DNA from: CAYNVS01 sp964400725
Lineage (GTDB): Bacteria > Myxococcota_A > SURF-8 > CAYNVS01
DNA length: 64,000 nt
NCBI GenBank assembly: GCA_964400725.1
Contig: CAYNVS010000006.1
Location: 1 to 64,000 of the forward strand
Direction of reading: 5' to 3'
The first letter of the stretch is position 1. Every line of letters begins with the position of its first letter. The notes beneath the pieces are model-generated. The model was not told the DNA's origin, made no database searches, and was given only the letters and a program-made list of their open reading frames with translations. The position numbers and the translations under genes were made by a program. Shown here piece by piece: positions 34,486 through 43,690 of the stretch.

Positions 34486-35553
34486 TCAGTCGATCAAAAC
34501 CGCTCCGCCGATTTTCTCGTTCAACTCCGCTTCCAGCTTGGCTCGAACCGCCGGAGGAACGCTTCCGCCCATAGCCTCGGCCATCGCCATGAAAACCGCC
34601 CCCGCAACCGGCTCCGACCGAGCGACCATAACGCGCGCTTTAGGGTAAACGCTCAGAACGCGCCTTACCGCGGCCTCGCGAACGATAGGCGGCTCCGCCT
34701 TCTGCATAATGCTTCCGCCGATTGCAAACGCGGGCTCGTCTTCGGGCGTATAATCCAGCCGCTTCAGCGCGACCAGCGCGTTGCCGCCGAGCTCTTCGCC
34801 CGCGTCGGTTAAAATCTTAAGCGCCACTTTGTCGCCTTTGCCGGCGGCCTCGAATACGACTCGCGACAGCTTGCTTAGGTCGGGCGGGCAGTAGTCGTCC
34901 GCGTACCAAAATTTTATCGCGTCGATAATCTCGTCGATTTGGAAAATTTCACGGAACATAGCGTCCATCATTGTCGGTTCTCCGCGGCCGTCAACCGCCT
35001 TTATGCAGTCCCGCAGAGCTTTAAAAACCAAGTCTTCGCCGCCGCCGGTATCGCCTGAGATAGGACCCAGCCCGCCGACCTTCGACACTTTGCCCGCCGC
35101 GTTTACGCCTATCGTGTTGCTGCCCGTGCCCGCCACCAAAGCGACTCCGACTCCGTCGGTAACGCTCCACAACGCCGCCAGCGTATCGTTCGACAGCGCG
35201 AATCCGCAGACCTCGAACGGGAACGCCTGAGCTATCAAGTCGCGCACGGCGTAGAAATCGGCCACGCGGTCGGCTCCGGCCATGGCGAAGCCGCCGTAAA
35301 CATAGTTGGCCGCCGCTTCCGGAACAAGCTCGAAAATTTTAGCGAGCAAACTTGAGACCTGCGCCTTCGCCCCTGCAGAGCCTACGCTTTGGTAATTGCC
35401 GGGGCCGCCTTTCGCGACCGCCTTAACGCTTCCGGTTAAGTCGGCCAGAACCGCTATTGTTTTTGTTCCTCCGCCGTCAACGCCGACGACGAACCCGTCG
35501 CCGCCTTTCGCGACGCCGCAGCGTCCGTACTTTAAATACGCCATTTCGTTCAT
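34486..35553 (-). CDS. BadF/BadG family ATPase, N-acetylglucosamine kinase-like
   Basis: A 355-residue sugar kinase or ATPase of the ASKHA fold. Seen: GVDGGGTKTIAVLAD (phosphate-1 motif, about 23-37), VALVAGTGSNTIG, SGDTGGGEDL, and AFAIGGSIMQ. The pattern fits N-acetylglucosamine/muramic kinases (NAGK, MurK) rather than benzoyl-CoA reductase activators, which need a CoA reductase partner. It likely phosphorylates amino sugars released by cell-wall turnover. Its ATG overlaps the stop of the lipase-like gene as ATGA. Confidence 0.8.
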   Translation of the reverse strand: MNEMAYLKYGRCGVAKGGDGFVVGVDGGGTKTIAVLADLTGSVKAVAKGGPGNYQSVGSAGAKAQVSSLLAKIFELVPEAAANYVYGGFAMAGADRVADFYAVRDLIAQAFPFEVCGFALSNDTLAALWSVTDGVGVALVAGTGSNTIGVNAAGKVSKVGGLGPISGDTGGGEDLVFKALRDCIKAVDGRGEPTMMDAMFREIFQIDEIIDAIKFWYADDYCPPDLSKLSRVVFEAAGKGDKVALKILTDAGEELGGNALVALKRLDYTPEDEPAFAIGGSIMQKAEPPIVREAAVRRVLSVYPKARVMVARSEPVAGAVFMAMAEAMGGSVPPAVRAKLEAELNEKIGGAVLID

Positions 35554-37613
35554 TTTATTAAGCCAACTCCATTCTTCGCAAGAGCCTCAAGAAAATTCGC
35601 GTAACGTTCCCAGAGGGTCTTGTCGTTGTAAATCACGAAGTGATCGTCGGTTTTTTTATCGCGCTTGTACTGGCAGACGCCAGCGGTTACGAAAAAGCCG
35701 TCCGGCCCCTGCAGGTTGCCTTGCGCAGGCATGTCTATAGGGGCGATGCCTTTAAGCCCCATTCCTTCAATCGTCCAGCCGATCGGATTTATCTGCGGAA
35801 AGCCGGCCGCAACCATCAGCGTTTCGTTTGTTTGGTAGGGAGTGTCTTGATCCCAGTAGCCGCTTGTGTACATCATGCTTTTGCCGCGCCCGAAAAGAGC
35901 CTTGCTTACGTAATAAGGAGCGTAGTTCACCGGATCGGAAACGTCGATAATAGTTTGCAGCAGGTTCACGACCGGATGCAGCGGCCCTACCTCTTCTTCT
36001 TCCGCGATGCCGAGCACGTATTTGAGCGTTCCCATTACGTCGATGCCTTCTTTACGGTAAAGAATCGTATAGGTGAGAAATCCGCCGGCTCCCGAAAAGA
36101 CGCCGCCCGGAATGTCTTTCAGCAGCGGAACGGCTATGGAACCGGTTATCCCTCCGTGGCTGTGTCCCATGAACAGAATATTCGTCTTAGATAGCTTAAT
36201 ATCTTTATTTGTCGGCGATATGCTCGCCGGAACCGAAACCGTGCCGCCTTTTAAAAGCTCAAGGATAAAAAATACGTCGGCGGCGGCCTGCCTGAAACTG
36301 GTTCTGCCGCTGTCGGGGTTCATGTAGTTGAAGGACATGACCGACTCGTCGAAATTTAGACCTTGTTTGCGCTCGCCGTGAAGAGGCAGGTCGATTGAGA
36401 TGAGCGCAATTCCCTTCGGCGTAATAACGCTCGCTTCGCTGCTGTCCTTGGCTTGACAGCACGTTTCGTAGTCGCCGCCCGTGCCGTGAATGTAAATTAC
36501 AACCGGCCAGCCGTCCGCGGGCTCTTCGAGATTTTTCGGTATGGCGAGCCGAAAGCGCAGCTTTTCGGTAAAGGCGACAACCGGCGTTTTGCCGTCGCTC
36601 TCGAACGCAAAACCGCCGCCAGAACTTGAGTAAGGTATTTCTCCCTGCTGAAAATTAGGAGCGTTGTAATGGCCGTCGAAGGCGTAATAAAACAATCTGT
36701 CCTTATCGCTGCGGCGCTTGACGTCGAGCTGCGTCGGTTTGGGAGCGGCGTTTTCCGCGTAGTCGCGTATTTTTAAAAGCTCGTCCATCGGGTTCTGAGT
36801 TTTGAACAAAGCGGCGCTCGCCACGTCGTCCGCTTTAAAGCCGGTTTTGCCCGCATTTATCGCGTCGCGGAGAAGTTTAAACGAATCGACCAGTTTGTCG
36901 CCGTATGCGTCGCCGCTCTTGGCTCCCGCAAGAGCCCGCTTCACGAGCCCCGCGGCGCCCAGCGGCGCGCCGTTTGCGTCCTTTAATTTTTTTAGAACGA
37001 CCGCCGCGTACGTCGCGTCCGGTTCAAGCGGAAAGCCCGGAAAGGGCATGAACGCCAAACAGTTTTCCGGGTAAAACGCCGGAGCGGGCTGCGCGCTGAA
37101 ATACTGCGAAAGAAGCGGAACCGTCTTTCCGTAATCTTTCGATTCGGGCGTTACGTTGACGATTTGAATGGGGCTGTCGAATGCGCCGCTCGATTCTGGC
37201 GCGGGAATTTGGGATAAATCCAGGGGAGCGCTGAAGTGAAAGTACGCCGCCTGATTCGTTCCGAAGCCTTTCACGGTTTTGGACGCAAACTTTACGTATT
37301 TATCGAGCAGGCTCGACCCGCCGGGATTGGGCAGCGTCGTAAAATCAATCGTTCCGTCGTCTTTGCGAAGAAATTCGTTCGGATACGGAAAGTCGAAGAC
37401 GGGCGCGCCGTTAAGGTCGTAAAAAACTATTGTTCCGGGATCGTCGTTGTAATTGGCGGTCTGCTCCGCCTCTTCCTCGATCAACTCTTCTATCGAGTCG
37501 TTATCGGCGTCTTTCTTCTCGCCGGAGGATGAGCCGCATCCCGCAAGCGCAAAAATCGCCGCCGCGGCGATAACGACGGTTTCGGTTAAAATGGTTAGTT
37601 TTATTTTTTTCAT
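35550..37613 (-). CDS. Lipase/esterase-like lipoprotein (alpha/beta-hydrolase)
   Basis: A 687-residue predicted lipoprotein (lipobox LAGC, Cys26) with an acidic spacer (EELIEEEAEQ) and an N-terminal beta region similar to bacterial virulence-factor lipases. An alpha/beta-hydrolase domain follows (about 390-650): VVIYIHGTGGD (oxyanion HG), LISIDLPLHGER, and the nucleophile elbow FMGHSHGG (GHSHG). The pattern resembles surface lipases of the Pla-1/VolA kind. Substrate not shown. Coupled to the sugar kinase by a 4-bp overlap. GAGG precedes the ATG. Confidence 0.8.
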   Translation of the reverse strand: MKKIKLTILTETVVIAAAAIFALAGCGSSSGEKKDADNDSIEELIEEEAEQTANYNDDPGTIVFYDLNGAPVFDFPYPNEFLRKDDGTIDFTTLPNPGGSSLLDKYVKFASKTVKGFGTNQAAYFHFSAPLDLSQIPAPESSGAFDSPIQIVNVTPESKDYGKTVPLLSQYFSAQPAPAFYPENCLAFMPFPGFPLEPDATYAAVVLKKLKDANGAPLGAAGLVKRALAGAKSGDAYGDKLVDSFKLLRDAINAGKTGFKADDVASAALFKTQNPMDELLKIRDYAENAAPKPTQLDVKRRSDKDRLFYYAFDGHYNAPNFQQGEIPYSSSGGGFAFESDGKTPVVAFTEKLRFRLAIPKNLEEPADGWPVVIYIHGTGGDYETCCQAKDSSEASVITPKGIALISIDLPLHGERKQGLNFDESVMSFNYMNPDSGRTSFRQAAADVFFILELLKGGTVSVPASISPTNKDIKLSKTNILFMGHSHGGITGSIAVPLLKDIPGGVFSGAGGFLTYTILYRKEGIDVMGTLKYVLGIAEEEEVGPLHPVVNLLQTIIDVSDPVNYAPYYVSKALFGRGKSMMYTSGYWDQDTPYQTNETLMVAAGFPQINPIGWTIEGMGLKGIAPIDMPAQGNLQGPDGFFVTAGVCQYKRDKKTDDHFVIYNDKTLWERYANFLEALAKNGVGLIK

Positions 37614-37648
37614 TTTGCTGCCTCGTCAAATGGAGAAGGAAACGAAGG

Positions 37649-38632
37649 CTATTCATACATAACGGCGGATAGTATAGTCTCGCGCGCGCTTCTGGAAGGC
37701 GCGTAGCCAAGCTCTTTACGGGCTCGCGAGTCGTCCACAAGGCATACGAAACGAACGTAGTCTATCTCGGTGGCGGGAAAGCGGCTCAGACCGAGCCGGT
37801 AGAAGACGTTCAAGCCCAGCTGCGCTATTGGATGCGGCACCGGAATCGTCGGCGCGCCGAGCAGTTTTACTATTTCGCTGACGGGAACGGCGGTTTCTCC
37901 GGCTATGTTGAAGACGCCCCGCGCCTCTTTTTCGAGACAGAGCTCGAATGCGGCCGCAACGTCCTCTTCGTGAACCAGCTGAATGAGCGGATCGAAGCCC
38001 ATCATCATCGGAACCCGCTTCAGGCGCATGTAAAAGGTCGCCGCGTTGTTGACCGTAGGGCCGACAATCTGCGCCGGACGCAGAATTGTGGTGTTGATGT
38101 TGGGACGCTTCCAAAAAAAAGTTTGCGCCAGCATGTCCATCTCGACCAGCGCCCTAATCTGCGGAAGGCGCATTCCGCCCAACAGCGGAGAGTTCTCCGT
38201 CAAATATTGGTCGTTCTCTGGAAGCGCGCCGTAAACCGTAGAAGAAGACAGTATCGCCACTTTTTTCACGTCGTACTGCTCGCAAAGCTCCAACAGTCGC
38301 GCCGTGCCGGCAAGGTTGTAGTCGTGAGCGGTCTTCTGCGATTCGTGAGGGGCGAACACCGCGCCTAAGTGAAGCAGAGCCTTAATCTCTCCGGCGCGAA
38401 AAAGGTCTGCGACCTTTTTCTTGCGATAGTCTATTACGTGAACGGTTACGTCCTTGGGTTTTCCGCGCATGGGCCTGACGTCTATGCCGTGTACGGTATG
38501 CCTGCGGTGCAGTCTTCGGGCTAGAACGCGCCCCAAACCGCCCGATACGCCGGTAATCAAAACGATTCCGTCGTCCGGCTTTTTATCTTCAGCTACGTCG
38601 TGCAATTTCGCGTTCTTTTTAAATTTAATCAT
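37649..38632 (-). CDS. NAD-dependent epimerase/dehydratase family protein (copy 2)
   Basis: A 327-residue extended SDR and paralogue of the gene at 32261. Seen: ITGVSGGLGRVLARRL (about 27-42), KVAILSSSTVYGALPENDQY, ILRPAQIVGPTVNNA, LIQLVHEEDVAAAF. The YxxxK catalytic pair is absent at the expected place (after STVYG, the segment reads RLPQIRALVEM). It precedes acyltransferase copy 2 only through the plus-strand numbering; on the minus strand the acyltransferase (39527-38658) is transcribed first, then this gene 25 bp later. Its role could be NAD binding without redox chemistry. Confidence 0.78.
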   Translation of the reverse strand: MIKFKKNAKLHDVAEDKKPDDGIVLITGVSGGLGRVLARRLHRRHTVHGIDVRPMRGKPKDVTVHVIDYRKKKVADLFRAGEIKALLHLGAVFAPHESQKTAHDYNLAGTARLLELCEQYDVKKVAILSSSTVYGALPENDQYLTENSPLLGGMRLPQIRALVEMDMLAQTFFWKRPNINTTILRPAQIVGPTVNNAATFYMRLKRVPMMMGFDPLIQLVHEEDVAAAFELCLEKEARGVFNIAGETAVPVSEIVKLLGAPTIPVPHPIAQLGLNVFYRLGLSRFPATEIDYVRFVCLVDDSRARKELGYAPSRSARETILSAVMYE

Positions 38633-38657
38633 TTCCGTCCGCGCTTTATAAAAACGA

Positions 38658-39527
38658 TTAATAAAATACGTTCTTGCGCAGCTTGAGGCCGTACGTCAGC
38701 ATTTCGCGTATTCTGTTGCGCACCGCTCTTACTTTTTGTTCGATTACAATATCTTCGTCGTCCGGGTCCCCGTCAAAGGTCATCGGCTCGCCCATGTAAA
38801 TGCGGTATTTTACGGGAAGCGGAAGAAAGCCCGCCGGGCCTAACCACGGGAAAAAAGGCGTAACCGGAAACGCGGGCATTCCGAAGAATTTCGCCGCCGT
38901 TTTAAAATTAAACAGCGCGGGTATCTGCTCTTCCGCGCCCACGACCGCGATAGGAACTATAGGCGAGTTCGTCTCCAGAGCGAGCCGCATGAAACCCAGT
39001 CCGAAGTCTTGAAGCATATAACGTTGCCACCACAATTTGTTGATGCCGCGGGTTCCTTCGGGAAATACGACGAGCGCTTCGTCGTTATCCAGCAGTCTTT
39101 TCGCGTTGGCGGGCGTGCCGAGCGTCTGGCCGCACCGCGCCATAAAGGTGGATACATACGGAAGCGTCGGAACCCACCGCTCGACCATCGCCCGCACAGC
39201 CCTTGGCGGCGACGCTTCAAGGAACATTCCCGACGCGATCATCATGCCGTCAAGCGGTATCTGCCCCGAATGATTTGAAATCAGCAAAACCCTGCCCGCG
39301 GGAACGTTGTTTACGCCGTTGAGCTCTACCCTGAAATAATACTTATACATCCAGGCCGCAATCGGGACGACGTTCTTGGTGAACTGCGGCGAGAAGCCGA
39401 ACGGATCGTAGCCAAACTCGTTGACGACGGTTGGAATGGCCTCGATTCGCTCTTTGTAAGCGAGGTCTATCGGCTCTTCTATCCACCTTTTATAGGCGTT
39501 TTTAAACGGCAACAGAAGCGGGTGCAT
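38658..39527 (-). CDS. PlsC-like lysophospholipid acyltransferase (copy 2)
   Basis: A 289-residue acyltransferase without the long basic tail of copy 1. Seen: LISNHSGQIPLDGMM (HX6D), FPEGTRGINKLWWQRYMLQ, and VPIAVVGAEEQIPALF. The core is otherwise very similar to copy 1, so the two arose by duplication. I prefer the ATG at 39527 (GGAG about 11 nt upstream) to a TTG at 39551 that has no SD. It follows the polysaccharide deacetylase closely. Confidence 0.8.
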   Translation of the reverse strand: MHPLLLPFKNAYKRWIEEPIDLAYKERIEAIPTVVNEFGYDPFGFSPQFTKNVVPIAAWMYKYYFRVELNGVNNVPAGRVLLISNHSGQIPLDGMMIASGMFLEASPPRAVRAMVERWVPTLPYVSTFMARCGQTLGTPANAKRLLDNDEALVVFPEGTRGINKLWWQRYMLQDFGLGFMRLALETNSPIVPIAVVGAEEQIPALFNFKTAAKFFGMPAFPVTPFFPWLGPAGFLPLPVKYRIYMGEPMTFDGDPDDEDIVIEQKVRAVRNRIREMLTYGLKLRKNVFY

Positions 39528-39559
39528 TCTCTTTTTCGCTCCGCGTTTCAACGCAAGAG

Positions 39560-40510
39560 TTAAGCAACCTCGCCCTCGCTGAACTTGCGGGCAAGCCCGT
39601 TAAGAGTCAATGTTGCGTAATCCCGGCGGATATAGTCTATCACATCGGCGTAATTTGACAACTTTTGTTCTAAAGGAATATTTAAATCAGGCTGAACGCT
39701 CAACGCTTCCGGCAAATCGTCTTCGACGGAACTCATAAAATCCAACGCGTGAAACTCCACCACAAGAGGCGCGTCGGACATTGAAAGCGTTTTATACAAC
39801 AACTTCGAGCCCTTGGCTCCGAAAAGCGAAAACAACGAACCAAGCGCGGGCAGGCCGCCTAAAGGAAGCGGAGCCACCGCTATTGGCAGTTCGATTATGC
39901 CATTGGAATCGGTTTTATTCCACGGAGCCGACGGCGAAGCTAGATACGGTTTTCTTCCGGCCGACATCATTCTGGCGTCTCCGATTAGGGAATGACTGCG
40001 CCGCCTCTGAAGACGAATGGACGCAATGGCCGCGGCGCGGGTAAGGTAGTACGGCAGGCTGGGAAACAGCGAGCTGTCGTATTCGTGCCCGGTCGATTGA
40101 AGAGCGCGGAAGAGCTTTTCGTTCACGTTGTATCCCGGAGCTCTGAAACCCGTAACCTTAACGCGCAGCGAATCTTCGAGTTTTGATTTGGCTTCGGCGA
40201 GCTCTTTTTCGATTTCGTCCTGCGGCCGCTTGGTAATACGGTAATCGTGGCGGAGAGTATGACTGGCGATTTCGTGTCCTTCGTCCGCCGCGGCGCGCAA
40301 TATCTCCCTGTTTTTGGGCTCGTCCAAATCTTCGGCGACCGCAAACAACGTCGCTTTTACGTTTTTCTTCCGCATCAGCTCAAGAAAACGCGAAAGCCCA
40401 AGAGTGTAGGCGCGCGCGTCCTGCGGCGTTTGCGCCAGCCCGTATATTTTTTGATAACAGGCTATCGAATCAAGGTCGATTGAAACGCTCGCGTATTTTG
40501 TTTTAGCCAT
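39560..40510 (-). CDS. Polysaccharide deacetylase (NodB domain)
   Basis: A 316-residue CE4-type deacetylase without a clear signal peptide. Seen: SIDLDS (catalytic/metal Asp), SHTLRHD (the HxxxH metal ligands), and GFRAPGYN (RAPG). Some cytoplasmic members of this family, such as those acting in exopolysaccharide or O-antigen synthesis, deacetylate nucleotide or lipid-linked sugars. GAGG precedes the ATG. It leads the unit deacetylase-acyltransferase-epimerase. Confidence 0.83.
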   Translation of the reverse strand: MAKTKYASVSIDLDSIACYQKIYGLAQTPQDARAYTLGLSRFLELMRKKNVKATLFAVAEDLDEPKNREILRAAADEGHEIASHTLRHDYRITKRPQDEIEKELAEAKSKLEDSLRVKVTGFRAPGYNVNEKLFRALQSTGHEYDSSLFPSLPYYLTRAAAIASIRLQRRRSHSLIGDARMMSAGRKPYLASPSAPWNKTDSNGIIELPIAVAPLPLGGLPALGSLFSLFGAKGSKLLYKTLSMSDAPLVVEFHALDFMSSVEDDLPEALSVQPDLNIPLEQKLSNYADVIDYIRRDYATLTLNGLARKFSEGEVA

Positions 40511-40529
40511 TTTTAGCCTCTTTTCCGCG

Positions 40530-41414
40530 CTAAATTCCCAGCGAATTTTTAAGCGCGCTCTTTACGACGCTCTTTGACGATTCCGAAAGCGGCGCCAGCG
40601 GCAGCCTGACTTCATCCGTCATTTTGCCCGTCAGCGACAGCGCGTATTTAACCGGAACCGGATTGATTTCGACGAACAAATGTTTGAATAGAGGCCACAA
40701 CTTTACGTTAAGGGCGCGCGCGGTTTCCGCGTCGCCGCGCTTGTGCGCTTCGTACATCTTCGCCATTTCGCGCGGGGCGACGTTTGCCGCCACGGATATT
40801 ACGCCGTCGAAGCCGATAGAAAGCGACGGATAGAAAAGATTGTCGTCGCCCGAAAGCAGCGACATCCGCTCGCCGCACAAAATAGCGGCGTCCGTGTATT
40901 GCGCGACGCTGCCGGACGCTTCCTTCAACGCTATTACGTTTTTATGATCCGCGAGACGCGCGACTGTTTCCGGAAGCATGTTTACGCCTGTGCGCGAAGG
41001 GACGTTGTAAAGAATTATCGGGGCGTCCGCAGAGTCCGCTATTTTTTTAAAGTGCAAAAACAAGCCTTCCTGCTGCGGTCTGTTGTACGGCGGAGTAACC
41101 GCCAGAAGCGCGTCCGCGCCCAAAGCGGCGAAACGCTTAGCCCGCCTTATTGTAGCGGCGGTGTCGCTGGTTCCGACTCCGGCTATAATTTTAATTTTTC
41201 CCGCAATCGCGTTTTTGACGCATTTAAAAACGGCTTCCTGCTCCTCGTCGCTCATCGTCGCCGCTTCTCCGGTTGTTCCCAGCGCTACGACCGCCGTTAC
41301 TCCCGCATCCGCAATTTCCGCGGCGAACGCGCTCAGCGCTTCCAAATCGGGCTGCCCGCCTTTAAAGGGGGTAACGAGAGCCGGAATAATTCCGCTTAAT
41401 TTCATTTTATCCAC
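40530..41414 (-). CDS. dapA: 4-hydroxy-tetrahydrodipicolinate synthase
   Basis: First committed enzyme of lysine and diaminopimelate synthesis; it condenses pyruvate and aspartate semialdehyde. Seen: PALVTPF, GTTGEAATM, VTPPYNRPQQEGL (catalytic Tyr), YNVPSRTGVN, and the Schiff-base Lys in VIALKEASG. The length is typical. GTG at 41414 has AAGGAG 9 nt upstream; ATG at 41405 overlaps the upstream stop as ATGA and is the alternative. Confidence 0.95.
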   Translation of the reverse strand: MDKMKLSGIIPALVTPFKGGQPDLEALSAFAAEIADAGVTAVVALGTTGEAATMSDEEQEAVFKCVKNAIAGKIKIIAGVGTSDTAATIRRAKRFAALGADALLAVTPPYNRPQQEGLFLHFKKIADSADAPIILYNVPSRTGVNMLPETVARLADHKNVIALKEASGSVAQYTDAAILCGERMSLLSGDDNLFYPSLSIGFDGVISVAANVAPREMAKMYEAHKRGDAETARALNVKLWPLFKHLFVEINPVPVKYALSLTGKMTDEVRLPLAPLSESSKSVVKSALKNSLGI

Positions 41415-41827
41415 TTGCGTCTTCTCCTTTCAGGGAAATCATCCCGCTTCCGCGGAAGGATTTTGTACAAAGCGGCGCAACAAGCCGATAAAAGCAGGAA
41501 AAGCGCCGTCAAAGAGTAAGCGTTCGTTTCGTCCGCGAATTGCGGGTCAAACGATGCGAATGCAAAAGCCAAAGAGCCTAAAGCGTTTGCGGCGATCGCC
41601 GCAGCGAGCGCCAAAGCGATTTTGGCGGCCTTCTCAGTCAAGAAAAGCGTCGCCGCAAGAGCCGCAAAAAACGCGCCCCACGCGAAAAAATTAAGAGCGA
41701 AAACGGCGCCGGAAAATTGGAATGAAGCCAAAAAACGCCAGCCCGCAATAAAAAGCGAAAGAGTAAGTATAGCTCGCTCGAACTCTCCTACTTTCCCCCA
41801 TGAATTTGCTTTAGCGGCGTTCAGCAC
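41402..41827 (-). CDS. Small multi-pass membrane protein of unknown function
   Basis: Not recognised. A 141-residue protein with about four hydrophobic segments rich in Ala, Phe and Leu, and an Arg/Lys-rich C-terminus (RKRDDFPERRRRKWIK). GTG start at 41827 with AAGG about 10 nt upstream. It overlaps dapA by 13 bp if dapA starts at GTG, and lies 12 bp after ade, so these three form one minus-strand run. Confidence 0.55.
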   Translation of the reverse strand: MLNAAKANSWGKVGEFERAILTLSLFIAGWRFLASFQFSGAVFALNFFAWGAFFAALAATLFLTEKAAKIALALAAAIAANALGSLAFAFASFDPQFADETNAYSLTALFLLLSACCAALYKILPRKRDDFPERRRRKWIK

Positions 41828-41839
41828 GGCTTTCGCCTT

Positions 41840-43564
41840 CTATCGCGAGGTTTTATAAAAATCGACGAACTTGAATTCTACCGCGTCGAACAAACCTTTA
41901 TCGGTCAGCTTCAATTCGGGTATTACCGGCAGAGCGAGAAACGCAAGCTGCATGAAAGGCTCTTCAAGCGCGCAGCCAAGAGCCTTTGCCGCCGCTAAAA
42001 GCTCCGTAAGTTTTTTGCGGGCGTAATCGCCGTTTCTGTCGCTCATCAGACCCGCTATCGGCAGAGGAAAAATAATCGTTTTTTCTCCGTCGAATGCGGC
42101 AAGCCCGCCTTTGGCCTTGGCGACGGCGTTCACCGCCGCGGCGATCGCTTCGTCGCTCGCGCCTACCGCCACTACGTTGTGCGAATCGTGCGCGACGCTC
42201 GTAGCCAGAGCTCCGCGCCTCAGCCCAAACCCTTTTACGAAACAAGCCGCCATGCCGGCTTTGCCGGTATAACGCTCCGCGACGACCATCTTTAGAACGT
42301 CGTTCTCCGCGTCGCTGACGGCGTTGCCGTCTATAATTTTCAGCTTGGCGGACGCTTTTTTGGTTATTATCTGCCCCGCGACGACCTGTATTACCGGCCC
42401 TTCTGCGCCGGCGGCCGTCGTCGCCAAATCGGACGCGGATATTTCCGGCAGCTCGAAGCGGTTAGGCCAATCGCCCGTATGCCGCGGAACCTCAAAAATC
42501 GCTTTGCCGTTTTCCGCAACCATTGCGCCCGACGAATAAACCGCAAGCGGCGGTTTCGCCAATTCGCTCCAAACGCACAAATCCGCGACGAACCCCGGAG
42601 CGACGGCTCCGCGCCTCTTCATGCCGTACGTCCCCGCGGCGTTAATGGTAGCCATGGCTACCGCCTTTGGAAGGTCGTTAAAATACTCCGCCGCTCTCGC
42701 GGCGATTTGATTGACGTGTCCCCTCGCCTTCAGGTCGAGAGGATGGCGGTCGTCGGTGCAAAACATGCAGCGGCTCCAGTTGGCGTCGTTGACGGCTGGA
42801 AGCAGATCGTCGAGGTTTCGCGCCGCGCTCCCTTCGCGAATGAGGAGGCTCATCCCCAATGAAAGTTTCTCTTCTGCTTCCGCAAGCGAAATCGTCTCGT
42901 GGTCGGTCTTCGCGCCGGCGCAGAGGTAAGCCCAAAGCGGCCTGCCGCCTAAACCCGGAGCGTGGCCGTCGATTATCGCTCCCGCCTCGTCCGCCGCGGC
43001 CATTTTCTCCAAAACGTCGTCGAAGCCGAGAAACGCGCCGGGGAAATTCATCATTTCGGCTAATCCCAAAGCGCCGTCTTTATTTGCCAGCAGAGGCGCA
43101 AGGTCGCTTGCGGCGAGGTTCGCGCCGCTCGTCTCGAAAGTCGTCGCGGGAACGCACGAAGGAGCCATGAAGTAAAACTTTACCGGCAGCCCCTTCGCTC
43201 GGTTTATCATAAACCTTACGCCGTCCATGCCCAGCGCGTTCGCTATCTCGTGCGGATCCGCGACGACGCACGTCGTTCCGAGCGCGGCTATTTCGGCTGC
43301 CCACATTGCCGGTTCCAGCATTCCGCTTTCGGGGTGAACGTGAGCGTCGATTAACCCCGGCGTTAAGAGCGCGCCGCGCAAATCGACCGTTTCCGCGGCT
43401 TCCGTCAGGTCGAAACCGACGACGAAACCGTTTTTCACGCAGACGTTTTTATCTTCGATTTTTAAATTGAAGACGTTTACGACGCGGGCGTTTTTTAAAA
43501 TAAGGTCGCACGGCGAGCGTCCCATCGCCGCATCGACCAAAGCTTTTAATCTTTCTTTGTTCAT
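41840..43564 (-). CDS. ade: Adenine deaminase
   Basis: It turns adenine into hypoxanthine and ammonia. A 574-residue amidohydrolase-superfamily enzyme. Seen: LTPGLIDAHVHPESGM (metal HxH), CVVADPHEIANALG, and the C-terminal domain SVAHDSHNVVAVG. The pattern matches the Ade (not Add) type. It can use adenine from MtnP at 5083-5967. A perfect 24-bp palindrome lies about 72 bp upstream and overlaps a possible -35. Confidence 0.93.
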   Translation of the reverse strand: MNKERLKALVDAAMGRSPCDLILKNARVVNVFNLKIEDKNVCVKNGFVVGFDLTEAAETVDLRGALLTPGLIDAHVHPESGMLEPAMWAAEIAALGTTCVVADPHEIANALGMDGVRFMINRAKGLPVKFYFMAPSCVPATTFETSGANLAASDLAPLLANKDGALGLAEMMNFPGAFLGFDDVLEKMAAADEAGAIIDGHAPGLGGRPLWAYLCAGAKTDHETISLAEAEEKLSLGMSLLIREGSAARNLDDLLPAVNDANWSRCMFCTDDRHPLDLKARGHVNQIAARAAEYFNDLPKAVAMATINAAGTYGMKRRGAVAPGFVADLCVWSELAKPPLAVYSSGAMVAENGKAIFEVPRHTGDWPNRFELPEISASDLATTAAGAEGPVIQVVAGQIITKKASAKLKIIDGNAVSDAENDVLKMVVAERYTGKAGMAACFVKGFGLRRGALATSVAHDSHNVVAVGASDEAIAAAVNAVAKAKGGLAAFDGEKTIIFPLPIAGLMSDRNGDYARKKLTELLAAAKALGCALEEPFMQLAFLALPVIPELKLTDKGLFDAVEFKFVDFYKTSR

Positions 43565-43635
43565 TGTCTATCATTATCTTTCCCGCGGCTTTCCGCTAGC
43601 CGCGCAAACGAAGCCATTAAATTTTAATTTTAAAT

Positions 43636-43659
43636 ATTTTGCAATAATTATTGCAAAAT
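43636..43659. promoter_or_regulatory. Perfect 24-bp palindrome, possible operator upstream of ade
   Basis: ATTTTGCAATAA followed by its exact reverse complement. On the minus strand it contains TTGCAA (43656-43651), which with an 18-bp spacer and TAAAAT (43632-43627) makes a possible ade promoter. A repressor on the palindrome would block this -35. It also sits after the stop of the cysteine-rich gene, but has no GC stem or T-run like a terminator. Confidence 0.6.
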
Positions 43660-43690
43660 TTACTTTGGAAAAACGAACGCAGAGCGCTCT

